Below, piece by piece: positions 10,370 through 21,247 of a DNA stretch of 64,000 bases. This DNA is from Rotaria socialis (lineage: Eukaryota; Rotifera; Eurotatoria; Philodinida; Philodinidae): assembly GCA_905331475.1 (NCBI GenBank), contig CAJNYU010001438.1:1-64000 (forward strand). The letters are read 5' to 3'. Numbering within the stretch: position 1 is the stretch's first letter; each line of letters begins with the position of its first letter. The notes under the pieces are model-generated. The model did not search any database, had not been told where the DNA came from, and saw only the letters and a program-made list of their open reading frames with translations. Made by a program: the position numbers and the translations under genes.

Positions 10370-11894
10370 TTAAGAATTTCTTTGAAATTGTATTTTCTTA
10401 TCTTCTGTCTTTTTTTTATTCATTAAAATAACAATTAAACAAAAACAAATAACCCCAATAGATAAACTAATAAATATATTTCCTGATAAAAGATATATTC
10501 CACTGAATACAAATATTGAAAATAAAGATCTCTTCTCAATAGTAAACCATAAAATAATTGTACTCTAAAAAAGAAAATTTTCTTTTTTTGGTTTTAAATA
10601 AAATTTAAAAAAATTCTTACAAGTGAAAAAATACTAATACTCAATAAAAGCATTGTTAAATCTTGTTCGTTTGAAATAGACATTGCTTTATCACGAATTA
10701 AATAAAGATCATTGGATGAAATCGTTAATTTCCTTTGAGATAAAATATCAAATAATTGTCTTCTATTATCATCGATTAAACATTTTAATAGATTTGATTT
10801 ATTTTTATTATAAAAATTTTGTAAAAGATTTTCAATTATAATTCCAAGATTATTTGAAGAAATTGAAATTTGAAGTAAAGCACTTAATGTTGGTGTTAAG
10901 TCAATTCGAAGATATTCTTCAATATTTAAGATTTTATTTTGAAATTTCTGAGAAATAAAACAAGCTGGAACAAATGTTTCAACCTATGATGGACCTCCAT
11001 GTCCACCTTGATCAGTCATTCCATAGACATCTGTTATTATTAATGTATCATTTTCAGTCATTTTAGAAAATATATTATTTTTTATTTTATCATATTCAAG
11101 TAATTTATCTTTAACAAAATCATTAAAAGCTCCTGATGCATGGCCAATATGATCAAGACCTAAATAATGAATAATTAAAAAGTTCCAACCATTTAATTGA
11201 TTTAATTCTGCATAAAGACCATCAGTTACATTTTAATCAATCTAAGTAATTAATAATAAATAATCAAACTTCTTTCAAATCTGTAACAAAAAATGATTGA
11301 AGACCTTTGGATCGATGAAAAATATCATGCGGAAATAATCTAATCCAAGTATCATCGCCATAAAAAGCAATTTTATTGTAAGGATATTTTCTTTTATATT
11401 GAAATAATAAATTATCTAATTCAAGTTGACTTGAATTATAATTAAAAATCACATCCCAAACTGAAGGAATTGTACCCGTTAATAATGCCTGGATATCATT
11501 TATTTTATTTTAAATTCTTTTATTCAAAATTGATTACTTTCAATCGAGGTTATGTTACTGTTGGAGAATGACAACGTAATTTATATGATAAATATTTACC
11601 ATTTTCTTCTAATTTTTCAATACTTTTTAAATAATATGAATGATTACGATTGAATACATAATCAGCACGAAGTGCATCGATTATCATTAACATAACATGA
11701 CGTTTTGACGATTCTAAAAAAAGCAACGATTTTTAAAATTAAAATTAAATTTCTATTTTAAAACCTTGAGAATCAAAACAAGATCGGTTGGCTATTTTAT
11801 TTACTGACGATGAAAATGGGAAAAGTCCGTGCATTAAAACAATAAATCCTAATAGATGAAAACATATCACCAACAATTCCGATTTCATTTTCAT
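10370..11894 (-). pseudogene. GPI ethanolamine-phosphate transferase 2 (PIGG-like) remnant
   Basis: Exons from ATG 11894 encode a signal-anchor-like start, then family motifs: MLMIIDALRADYV, PTVT/PRLK, ALLTGTIPSVWDV, FYGDDTWIRLFP, HYLGLDHIGHASG and DLTPTLSALL, ending in three hydrophobic stretches. Intact PIGG adds ethanolamine phosphate to a GPI mannose in the ER. Here the aligned frame is broken by TAA inside the PTVT-PRLK block, TAA before NVTDG and TAG after GGHGGPS. The expected metal-binding DHGM block reads DVYGM. The C-terminal multi-TM part of the family is mostly missing. Introns inferred by alignment include one of only about 28 nt. I read this as a decaying gene copy; assignment to PIGG over PIGO is tentative. 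Confidence 0.75.
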
Positions 11895-12391
11895 TGTCTA
11901 TGTTTTTTCTTAAATTAAATTAAATCAATCATATTCAAAGATGACCAACTATATATGACTTTATAGATGACACTATCTCGTATGTTGATATATGTGACCA
12001 TATAAAACTTTAGTCATATGAAATGAGCATATATGCAGTCTATCAATTCACACTGTACCTATATTCCATGTATCTTGCATACAATGTCAACGATTGTCAT
12101 TTGTTGTCAGTAAAATATTCATAGAGAATGATGGACCTGGGGTGTCGTTATTGTACGCCAGCGTTCTCTATGATTTTTATTTTTGCATGCCTCTTTAAAA
12201 ACAAATCAAGAGCTCAATTCAATGATGAGTAATTTTCTCTATCTATATATGTATTAAAGCTATATCTAACTCTTTCGACAATCTGAAGAACCAATCAATG
12301 AGCGTTTGCTATTGTTTACCTTATTACATTATGAATTGTGATTGCGATTTCTCGACTGGCTGAGCGTCCGTCTAGAGGGTCATTTTCAGTG
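11895..12391. other. Intergenic DNA
   Basis: Possible promoter region of the PIGG-like relic. A short hairpin (ATAGAGAATG at 12121 against the inverted GTTCTCTAT near 12165) surrounds GACCTGGGGTG. No gene is visible. Confidence 0.4.
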
Positions 12392-12399
12392 TTTTCAAT

Positions 12400-12774
12400 T
12401 AGGGATGTAACAATACCATTTGGAGACACATAAAGATTGCCAATTTTCACAGCGAAAATCTACCAATACCAACCAATACTTTGTGTTAGTTATAACCAGC
12501 GAAGTTAGCTCCACCTGATAGAAGTATATAAAATACCAATACCAACAGAAAAGATCCCCAGTATTGATGAGTTTTCGTGAAAATAACCGTTTTTTACCAA
12601 TATTCGCCAATACTGGGGATTTTTTCTATTGGTATTGGTATTTTATATACTCCCACCAGATAGAACTAACTTCGCTGGTTATAACTAACACAAAGTATTG
12701 GTTGATAGTGGCAGATTTTCATTGTGAAAATTGGCAATCTTTATGTGTCTCCAAATGGTATTGTTACATCCCTG
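12400..12774. mobile_element. hAT-type miniature element with 8-bp target duplication
   Basis: The ends are TAGGGATGTAAC and GTTACATCCCTG, and the arms of about 160 bp are imperfect inverted repeats of each other. The flanks carry the 8-bp direct repeat TTTTCAAT at 12392-12399 and 12775-12782. TAGGG/CAGGG termini with 8-bp duplications are typical of hAT elements. The 375-bp body has no transposase, so it is a non-autonomous foldback MITE. Confidence 0.85.
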
Positions 12775-13670
12775 TTTTCAATCATTTACATATCGTCAGA
12801 AAAATCGAGTGTACTACGTCGATTCTGCTGAATTAATGTACGTTTCTACAGCAGCACTTGAAACTGAAAAGCGATGCATAGTATTAAATTAAATATAATG
12901 TTTTAATGATGGTAGATTGTGACCTCTTTCTATCAATTTTATGGACACCTAGACATAGCTTCTCTTTTTCTGGATCGCTATTCAATACATAAGTATTTCT
13001 GATTTCAATATGAAGTATTGAAAATGATAGCCTTTATTAATTCACGGTGATCCTTTTTTGCGGATTGAATGATAAAAATCTTTAGGTTTTGTCTTTTTTC
13101 CGAAGTAAAATTTTCTGTACTTTTTTCGCAAATATATTCCGTCTTCTGCCATTTAATTAGTAATGATGCATATTTTTGTTTATTAAATTCTATATATTTG
13201 CTTAACATCCTTGATCAAAGAAAAAATATAAGAAAGTTTGGTGTTTATATTTGTTCTATTTACTGGTGACGATTAGGTATATTTTTTGTTAACAGTTTTT
13301 TTAAATTTTTTATTGATCAACATCATTTTTCGGTTTCCTACGTCAAGTTTAATTGTTTGTGGTGGTAATTAGCTCAATTGGCGTTTATTATTAATCAATT
13401 TTACTACTCTATTGTACTTTTCAATCTCAGCTAGCTATTGTATTAAAATAACTGCATTGATCTTTATTTATCATCATTTTTCAAATTGTCAATGGAAGTT
13501 ATGTCGTCTGCTGATACAGAAAAAAACAAATTAGATCAAGAATTAAAAATTGTAAGTTTAAAACTTTTCCCTTCAAATCTACGATCATAATTGTCATCAA
13601 AATCGATTCGTTGAACCACTTAGACTGTCGAAAAACTGTGTGCTAATCCAACTGATGATAACGTCATTAA

Positions 13671-13882
13671 CCCAGGTGAATCAATCCGATACCGAATCCC
13701 ATCGGATTCTACGGGGTCCTACCATCCGACGAAATCCCGTTGGATTCCTGGTTGAGGAATCAATGTCGAATCCGACAGTCGGATTTTATTAGTTTCCTTG
13801 CGCCTTCCGAAGAGCTCCGTCGAATTCCAATAGGAACCGATCGGAACTCATCGGATCCTAGGCTAGGATTCACTCTCCTGGG
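13671..13882. mobile_element. Miniature element with CCCAGG ends
   Basis: Starts CCCAGGTGAATC and ends GATTCACTCTCCTGGG, giving short imperfect terminal inverted repeats around a 212-bp body rich in GGATTC/GAATCC motifs. It lies in intron 1 of the two-TM gene and is related to copies at 47095 and, by ends, at 17657 and 19637. Confidence 0.65.
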
Positions 13883-14433
13883 AAAGAAGATCAACAACAT
13901 TGATGCAAGTAAAACTTTTCATTTTATTTTTTGCACTTCAATATGTTGTTATTTTAGATTAAATTCATTAATTTATCGAAAACTTTTCTGGTAAGAAGTA
14001 AAAAAGTTATCAATACATTTAAACAATAGAAGTGTGTGTCCATAATTTGATTAGGGTCTACCAGTATTGAGAATAATTCGACTATGAGCGAAGATGACGT
14101 TTGGAATATGTTCGTATCGTAGTTAACGCTATTACACGCTTTGTTGATTTGTGTAGATTGTTCGACTTCAATGAGTATTGGTGATCAATGGTACACTAAC
14201 AAATAAATGGTATTTTAGGAGGTTTTGACCATCGAGATTTTTTAAAAGTATCGTAAAAGTCTACGAAATGGTTTTTATTTTATTTGAATTCGCAAAAAAC
14301 TGTTGTTGCTTCGTCCCATACTTTTTTCAGTAAACCCTAGTGCATGTTTCAAATAAATTTTTTCTATAGAAAATAGGAATTTTGAGTGATTTTTTTAACA
14401 CATTTGCGTCCTGAACTATACCAATAAGAATCT

Positions 14434-14922
14434 GTATAACTCTGTGATGTACAGAATTTCATTTAAGAGAAGAAAATGAGAATATATTCTAGTTTCGAAT
14501 CATACGATCTCTAAAAGAAACGCCTGAACAGAGTTTTTCATCTAATATTGTTCTAGAATACAATTCTGATTGAATCACTGGGCAAGATAGGGTAAAACGA
14601 TTCTAAACAGATTGAAATATCTTCGAGGTCTCTAAAACATTTTTCTGATCGACATCCATCCATCTGTCTGAAGACAGAAAAGTTTTGTTTGTATACGAAA
14701 TTTGAAGAAACAATCATTTGTTTGTCTACAGAATGAGAAATGCATGTCAGTCAAAAACAAATGTTTTAGAGGCCTTGAAGACATTTCAATCTGTTTAGAA
14801 TCGTTTTGTCCTATCTTGCTCAGTGATTCAATCATAGAGATCGTATGATTCGAAACTAGAATATATTCTCATTTTCTTAAATTATTCTCTTAAATAAAAT
14901 TCTGTACATCACAGAGTTATAC
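14434..14922. mobile_element. Foldback miniature element
   Basis: The outer ends GTATAACTCTGTGATG and CATCACAGAGTTATAC are exact inverted copies. The arms (about 14434-14640 and 14758-14922) remain recognisably complementary, for example around TTCGAATCATACGATCTCT, with indels. The ends abut TA, consistent with a TA target site (Tc1/mariner-like MITE), but the palindromic ends make this unprovable by eye. It lies in the same intron as the 13671 element. Confidence 0.75.
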
Positions 14923-15135
14923 TCAGAGTTATCCTTCTTTGCAATAACGATACTGGGGAAAAGGAAAAATATTAACATGAGTGAATTATCCAGTGGACCA
15001 TTATAGATAAAAGATTTTGTCTTATGATTTTTTTTTCTTCGTAGAATTCTGAAACATCAAATAATGATGATTCATCTGAACATGGCTCACGACGATTAAA
15101 TGATGATAACCAAAATAATTCTTATTTTCAAATGG

Positions 15136-16776
15136 GTAAGTTATAATCATAGAGTTACCTCTTAATATATATTAAATTACAACAACACTAAAATTTTCCA
15201 ATCTGAATATTTTTAGAATAAGAACAAGAGGTTATATTACCTTTTACTTCTCAATTTTCTCTGTGAAAGACTACTTGATACTAATATATGAATAGGGATT
15301 TCGATAACTATCAAAATAGAATAGAAGATTTCTATGCTGAGATTTCTGAACTATAAGTTTTTTATTCTTCATGTAAAAATTGTTTTTGTGACGATCAAAC
15401 AGTCAAGATATACGCCGCCTTTCATTATTTTTTTCTTGTTAAATAATTATTGTAAAACTATTCAATATGTGATTGATCACAGATAATGATACAACAGATT
15501 GAGTGATTCAAAAGCAACGACAAGTTTTTATGACCTTAAAACGCACATTAACTGCTACAAGAAAAGATAGTAAAATATTTGCTCGATAAACTTGCAGATT
15601 GTTTATCGAAAGAGCATTTATTTCTGAAATCTAAACAACGAGAGTAAAAAGAAAACTGAAATTCATTATAGTTCCTATATTTCTTTCTAACTGTTCTTGC
15701 TCAAGATCAGGTTTCTTAAGAAATATTTTGTATCCAGATTGATTAATACTACCCAATTCTAAACATTCGATCAATAAACTGACTTGAGATATTTGTTCAT
15801 TCTAAAATTCATCAATATCAAGGCGTTTGTCATCAAAACAAAATTTTTTGACATTATTTTTCAGAGTTTTCTGTAAACCATTTACAAAATAATAATTGCT
15901 GAATAATTATTCAATCTTGAATATCAATACAGTTCTTTTGATATTGAATTTCATTCACTAATTCTACTTTGCCTCATACTATAGACTTATAATTAAAAAC
16001 GGAATATTTAATATATAATCGAATTCATTCTGATTGCTTAGTACAATATATTCTATAGTTATCTTATCTAACGTTTTTTGTAGCACATTTTCTTTAATCT
16101 TTCAAGATATACGATGTAAATCTTTTCTTAGATAGCTTTTATTTCTACAGAGTAAAGAATACTCTATTCAATTTCTTTCAAAGGATTTTATTATTAGCAT
16201 TGTAATATCCTCGAACATACAGGGCAAATGATTTACTTGCTGATGAACCGATCATAATTGAATAGTCAGTTGCAGTTGAAGTTATGCTAATCATATTTTC
16301 TATGCTTATTATTGAAGATCAGTTTTTATTTTATTTTATTTTTCAAAAAATCATATTTATTCCATAAATAATTTCTATTACAGTAAAAATCAATTGACAT
16401 ATATAAGAATGTCTACAATCTAAATTCTTGTATCTGCTAGGGAAATTCCTATTCAAAGATCTATTTTAATGGTTTGGTTCTACTAAAAAACATCGTAAGA
16501 TGGATTAGATCAATATGAACATGTTAGATTATTTTTGTTAAATTAATGATTAATTTCTTGATTGTAATAAATACTTATGTTACTCGGTGGAAAAAGCAAA
16601 AAAAGTTATTTTAATCATACTAATTTAATTTCAAAAATCAATATTCTTCATAGCACGTTGCCTACGAAGTTGCCTAACCTTTTGTCTTCTCGTTATATTC
16701 CTATTAAATGTGGGCATATGGGCATTTTATTACATCACAGATCTTTTCAGAATCAAGATTAGTTTTTTTCTTGTAG
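15136..16776. other. Intron 2 of the two-TM gene or intergenic DNA
   Basis: Very AT-rich. No domain-bearing reading frame, repeat family or RNA gene was recognised. Confidence 0.45.
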
Positions 16777-17370
16777 TGAGAGATCGTGGGTTCCAATGAG
16801 TGGATGGAATTATATTAGGTTTAATAATTTGTATCCTTGGTGCATATATCTTAAAACAGTTATCAGGTGGAAAAGCAGCTACTGCGTGCATTCTTTTATT
16901 TATTTGCCTTGTTGGTTTCTTTATTGGTGATGTTTTGTCAAAAGATGCATGGAATAAAAGACGCGTTCGAAGAATTAATCCAATCACAATAGAAAACAAA
17001 AGCTCGTGACGTTATTTTTTTTGTTCTCATTTATTTTCATTCACTTACTGATTACACTTGTGACTAAATATAGCTTAGAATTTGAAAAGAAAAGAATATA
17101 TGAAGAAAAAACAAAGTTTTAAGTCAAATTGAAAATAATGAAGAATTTCTTTTGAAAGTTGGCCAATTATTGATTCATAAAGAAGGTTTCTCTTCATTTA
17201 TATCATTTGGTCTAATTATTGATACTTTAAGAAAAAAATTTTAAAATAAACAACCATCTTTTGTTTTCTTTTTTTTGTTCCAGATGAATTTATCAATAAA
17301 ACAAATGGTTAATGATAAATTTGAAGACATGAAAAACTTTTTGAATTAATTTAAAATTTTTTATTTTTAG

Positions 17371-17622
17371 CATATTCATTTGATGGCATAATTGCCTTCG
17401 TTCTATTGACAATATGCACATGTGGTTATATGCGTCGTGTGCCAAAATTACGTGAATGGTTCTTTTTGGAAAAGAAAGGTTTTGCGGGCATATTTCATAA
17501 AGGCTTTCTTTTCTTTTATTTATTTCGATTATTCGTTTTTTATTATTATTATTATAGCGTCAACTATTTGTACGCGTCTTTCACTTGTTGTTGCGATCTC
17601 ATGTATAACAATAGCTTTTTGA
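17371..17622 (+). pseudogene. TMEM167B: Kish-B / TMEM167B-like protein, 3' exons, disrupted
   Basis: Exon 17371-17502 follows a good acceptor (TTTTTAG) and encodes AYSFDGIIAFVLLTICTCGY, then RRVPKLREWFFLEKKGFAG and IFHK. Exon 17558-17619 continues A-STICTRLSLVVAISCITIAF. Both match the two-helix kish-B family, small Golgi/secretory-pathway membrane proteins. Two oddities: the donor after IFHK reads GCTTTC rather than GT, and a TGA at 17620 ends the frame six codons before where the family normally ends, followed by a further stop at 17640. The first coding exon was not resolved upstream. It may be a decaying copy, or a working gene with a GC donor and a slightly short C-terminus. Confidence 0.65.
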
Positions 17623-17656
17623 CTTGCATTTTTAGGATAGAGATTTTTTCTTGTGC

Positions 17657-18070
17657 CCCAGGTCGAATAGCCCGGCCTGGAAACGGCCGGTTCCGGGTAG
17701 TTCCGTTGATTTTGTGGAAGCAGTATTCCGGTTGGAAAATTTTCGCGTTTTTTCCAGTGATTTCCGATCAATTCCTGCCGGAAAGCACCGGAACTTGGCA
17801 GGAATTCGCCGGAAAAGTCCGGCCGTATTTTTGACCGGAATACTGCTTCCATGTTCCAGCNGCGTTTTTTCCAGTGATTTCCGATCAATTCCTGCCGGAA
17901 AGCACCGGAACTTGGCAGGAATTCGCCGAAAAAGTCCGGCCGTATTTTTGACCGGAATACTGCTTCCATGTTCCAGCGATTTCCCGTGTTTTCCTGCAGG
18001 ATACAGCGACTTTCCCGCATATTCGCTGGAGTATCCTACGGGATCTGGTGGCCGGAATGTTCGACCTGGG
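17657..18070. mobile_element. GC-rich miniature element with CCCAGGTCGA ends
   Basis: Starts CCCAGGTCGAA and ends TTCGACCTGGG (perfect 11-bp terminal inverted repeats). It is full of inverted CCGGAA/TTCCGG motifs and far more GC-rich than its surroundings. Open frames here run in several phases on both strands and come from the repeat structure. It separates the kish-B exons from the PPR fragment. Confidence 0.8.
17745..17977. repeat. Two 116-bp near-identical copies separated by a single N
   Basis: 17745-17860 and 17862-17977 are the same 116 bp with one visible difference (CGCCGGAAAA against CGCCGAAAAA). The only ambiguous base in the window, N at 17861, lies exactly between them. This looks like an unmerged contig overlap or collapsed tandem repeat. 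Confidence 0.85.
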
Positions 18071-18270
18071 TTGTTTAAAAATTGATTGAGCTTTGGAGTA
18101 GTCACCTATTTGTGATACTGCTTTTATAGCACTCAAATAAATAGGTATACTTGATTGAATATCATCCAATTTCATTTGATTTAAAAGAATTTTATTCACG
18201 TCTGGAGGATTTTTTGAATTCATTGAAAAGTTCGATTGTTTTCTGAGCTAGATCATTTTCTACGTAACCT
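18071..18270 (-). pseudogene. PPR-repeat protein fragment with a frameshift
   Basis: After a possible acceptor at about 18270, one frame reads GYVENDLAQKTIELFNEF and a second, shifted by one base, continues NPPDVNKILLN and YLSAIKAVSQIGDYSKAQSIF. Together these resemble consecutive pentatricopeptide repeats of the plant organelle-editing type, a class also reported in bdelloid rotifers. The fragment ends at the CCCAGG miniature element. No DYW domain or further PPR is seen nearby. The frameshift and truncation mark it as a remnant; the PPR assignment rests on short motifs. Confidence 0.55.
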
Positions 18271-18874
18271 GAAAAAAAACAAATGACTGTTAATATTTTA
18301 CTTCATCAGTAAGGAGAAGAGAAGTTACCAATAATCGTGATGGAATAATCAACAGTTATATATGAAAGGATTTTTTTCATCGATGAAAATAATGCAATTG
18401 GCCCGACTAGACATGTGTGAAACGAGTTCTGGTCTCGGGCGTCGTGGCAAGGATCAAAAAGTGAAATTTTATCAGAACAGAGAAAACCTTGCCGAGATCG
18501 AGATTACAACTGAAATTCAAGTCTATATCATATTGTTTACTCGGAGACTTCTCAATTGAGGTTTTTTATATATCATAACTTACTTTATTGTTTTCATCAT
18601 AGCATTTTGTCACAAAAAAAGAGAAGCGTATAATAGATAATTAGACAAATACAAGTAAAATATGTAAATGTAAAATTTTAATCAAAAAAACAAATTTTTA
18701 TAAAGATCAAAAGATGTCATCGAATTTAATGTTCATCCTTTGTATGAATATTGCTTTATTATCTTGAAATAGTCTTCTTCTTTTCATGTGAGAATATGAT
18801 CGTGAAAAACCTGTTGCTGATACATGTTTATTTCGAATGTCTACTACAGGAACTTCCTATTCCGTTGATTTATT
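18271..18874. other. Intergenic DNA
   Basis: AT-rich with no supported gene. The reading frame at 18362-18559 has no recognisable domain. Confidence 0.4.
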
Positions 18875-19045
18875 CTAATCAAATTCTCGAAGTGGTTTGA
18901 AATATGCTAAATTTTTAATCAAGAACATAATTTTATCTATACTTTTCAGTGACCAATCGTGTTCCCTTTTAGTAACTGTTGCACGTAAGATTGAGAATAT
19001 TTGTTCGGCACTCGTGTTTGATACAGATATCATCAATATTCTTTA
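18875..19045 (-). pseudogene. hAT transposase C-terminal dimerisation domain relic
   Basis: The frame encodes ILMISVSNTSAEQIFSILRA, then TVTKREHDWSLKSIDKIMFL and IKNL, matching the hAT C-terminal dimerisation region (pattern S-A-E-x-x-F-S ... T-x-R/K-x ... L-x-x-x-x-x-x-x-I/L-x-F). A stop lies at 18875 and a stop lies just upstream of the start. The rest of the transposase (zinc finger, DDE part) is not seen nearby. It is a fragment of the element class that could have mobilised the hAT-type miniatures in this window. Confidence 0.65.
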
Positions 19046-19393
19046 ATAGTCTCAACGTTAGCTGTGAAAAATATCAAAATTAAACTACTGAAAACAAAAC
19101 TGGGGTTGAAGATGAAGAGGTAAGAGGCAGATTGTGATCAAGATTTTATCTTTCACAAACTAATATTTTCGACAGCTGTACCAATTTTATATTCGACATT
19201 CTCATTATTTGACTTGTTCACTATTGACCAAAGTGTAGAGAATTACGCTTCCAAAATAATAAATAAAAACATGCGAGCGGTAAAGAATTGTTTCATTTCT
19301 GGCACAAATAAATTCTAAAGCAGTTTTACCACGCATAGAATGGGACCAAGAAAAAAAACGCTTAGCTGAGACCGGAACCAACCACTGCCTACC

Positions 19394-19446
19394 AGGGTGT
19401 AGATGTGGGTGCTAAACTCCATTGAACCCACACCCACCCACACACT
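19394..19446. repeat. Telomere-like G-rich hairpin element
   Basis: AGGGTGTAGATGTGGGTG, a loop of about 16 bp, then ACCCACACCCACCCACACAC: imperfect complementary arms. Confidence 0.65.
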
Positions 19447-19636
19447 TTCAATGGTTCCCGATTTAAGCTATATTACGCGTACCTGCATTTGCAAAGCAAT
19501 CAAATTAGGAATCAAATTATAATCTTCAATCATTTATACCGAAATTCGTTAAAGCTTTAAATATTTACGCAATCCTTTCTTAAATCATTACATGGAAACC
19601 TTTGCAAATGTACATACTTTATCAAATGAATGTTGA

Positions 19637-19784
19637 CCCAGGTGAAAGCCACACGGTCGTAAACGGTCTTTTTTCGACCGTATTACGGTGCATGCCAAAA
19701 CTTCAAGTTACGGCCATTTACAGTGAGAACGGCAGGAAACGGCCGTATGCGATCGTTTCTGGTAGCCGTAATGCTCGACCTGGG
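19637..19784. mobile_element. Miniature element with CCCAGGT / ACCTGGG ends
   Basis: 148 bp from CCCAGGTGAAAGCC to GCTCGACCTGGG, GC-rich and rich in inverted CGGCCGT/ACGGTCG motifs. Its right end is identical to that of the 17657 element, so both probably belong to one family. Confidence 0.65.
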
Positions 19785-20395
19785 CGATCGATTGTTTTAA
19801 TCTTCATCCAATTGTATAAAACACAAATTGACCTTATTCCATATATCATTATAATTCCCAACGATCATGCACCTCTCCGGTGTAATTGTTCAAGTTTCTT
19901 CATCGAATTAATTGACAAACATGTTGTACTCGTGTTTCCTCCTAAAAATAAATCATATTCGATGAATTTATTGGTATTTTCCGTACTAATGAATATTAAT
20001 AATAAAAAAATCTGATATCTAAATTGTAAATAAAACAGAAAAGTTATTACTGGACATTAAGACCATTATTTTTATATAATTTTTAATCGATTATGATCGA
20101 AAAATAATAGGAAAATTTGATTAAATAGTATCTTTTTGGGTTATTCTTGATTATAATTGATTAAAGCTACATGATTTTATTCGATTTTGAAATGTTTAGC
20201 GATCTAATTTCTTTTACATGGATCATGAAGAAATCGTAAGAAAAGACTGTTCTACACGAGTAATAATGATCCATGAGTGATCCTCTAAAAGTCACATGAC
20301 AAGACGTGATATAGTCATTTAAATCTTTTTTATGGGCCATGATCGAGAAATGAAAATCTATGTTCCCCAAATACTCTAAAATCGGCCGTTAGAAG
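19785..20395. other. Intergenic DNA
   Basis: No supported gene. It may contain the terminal exon of the small minus-strand gene to its right. Confidence 0.35.
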
Positions 20396-20413
20396 TTAAA
20401 AGATGGTACTTAC

Positions 20414-20698
20414 GATTTCAATAATCTTGATAACCAAAATTACAACAAATGCTTTCTTTTTAGACCATAGCCAAGGTTTAACATGACGAATTGTTCGTTG
20501 CGTATCTGCACTCGCACAAGAGTTAACAACAGCAACATCATGGGCAAGTGTATTACCAGCAACATTAACTTCATCAACAACAAGATCATGAGCAACATTA
20601 ACTTCATTAACATCTGAACCAGTAATTATGACAATGGCACGGATACTTGGATGAATAGCAAGATTCACTTCACCGGTATCTTTAGTCATATCTGACAT
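20414..20698 (-). CDS. Small single-TM protein, first exon
   Basis: ATG at 20698 opens a frame of about 95 codons that ends at a strong donor (GTAAGT) at 20413. The product is acidic and valine-rich with an imperfect internal repeat (DVNEVNVAHDLVVDEVNVAG), then one C-terminal hydrophobic helix (KKAFVVILVIKIIEI). The downstream exon is uncertain: an acceptor near 20375 would add only about five residues before a stop. No family is recognised. The layout suggests a tail-anchored or type II membrane protein. Confidence 0.45.
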
Positions 20699-20938
20699 TG
20701 TTATCTAGAACATATAAATAGATTGAGTAAAAACCGTAAGTGTCCACAGAATGATTTCTTCTCATTGCCCTGTCCTGTTCACAGAAACAGCATCAGGAAA
20801 AAACTAATCCTATCCTATTCCACTCTGTTCTAGTACCTAGCTAAACTCGCAAAATATTTACTTTACGGTAATTTCTGATTGAATTAAAAAGCAAAACTGT
20901 TTCCTCATGATATCATCGAACATTCTTTTTAGTGAAAA

Positions 20939-21247
20939 TTACTCGATAATAAAAGCAACAAGAAACACAATAGCGATTATTAAATAAATAATTGAATATA
21001 TCACTAGGGCAAATTCCATTAAATTATTTCTAGAATATGATTGTGGAAAAGACCAAGATATATTTGATGTAACAGTAGAATTACAAGCAGATATTAAGTA
21101 AGTATTGTCGTCCGAACTAACCAGGTCTGTCGATAAAAATTCTGAATTTAAAGATTTTCTTACAAGACGTTCTTGAAAAATATGTGTATAAACATAGCAA
21201 AGAACTTCGTATTCATTTTCATCGAATTGTTTACGTGTATAAATCAA
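20939..21247 (-). CDS. Possible C-terminal exon of a single-TM protein
   Basis: About 100 codons with a C-terminal membrane helix (LVIYSIIYLIIAIVFLVAFI) and a polar N-terminal part. There is no ATG at the start (TTG), and a likely acceptor (TTTTTCAG) lies just upstream, so it may be a terminal exon. Like its neighbour at 20414-20698 it ends in a hydrophobic helix. Function unknown. Confidence 0.35.
   Translation of the reverse strand: MIYTRKQFDENEYEVLCYVYTHIFQERLVRKSLNSEFLSTDLVSSDDNTYLISACNSTVTSNISWSFPQSYSRNNLMEFALVIYSIIYLIIAIVFLVAFIIE

Larger units (their letters stand above)
13492..17009 (+). pseudogene. Small two-TM protein gene, three exons, one in-frame stop
   Basis: The frame and splice sites join cleanly: exon 1 13492-13551 (starts MEVMSSADTEKN), exon 2 15045-15135 (polar, Asn/Ser-rich), exon 3 16777-17009. 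Exon 3 gives VRDRGFQ, then TGA at 16797-16799, then VDGIILGLIICILG and a second hydrophobic segment (LLFICLVGFFIGDV) before a basic tail. Without the stop the product would be about 128 residues: a cytosolic acidic N-terminus and two membrane helices. The family is not recognised. Intron 1 (about 1.5 kb) contains two miniature elements. Either this is a decaying copy, or exon 3 uses an internal start or different acceptor and the gene is functional. Confidence 0.5.

Noticed and set aside
17529..18105. Several overlapping open frames on both strands (up to 163 codons)
   Set aside because: They come from the GC-rich palindromic miniature element and its duplicated unit; the same Pro/Gly/Phe-rich peptides recur in different frames.
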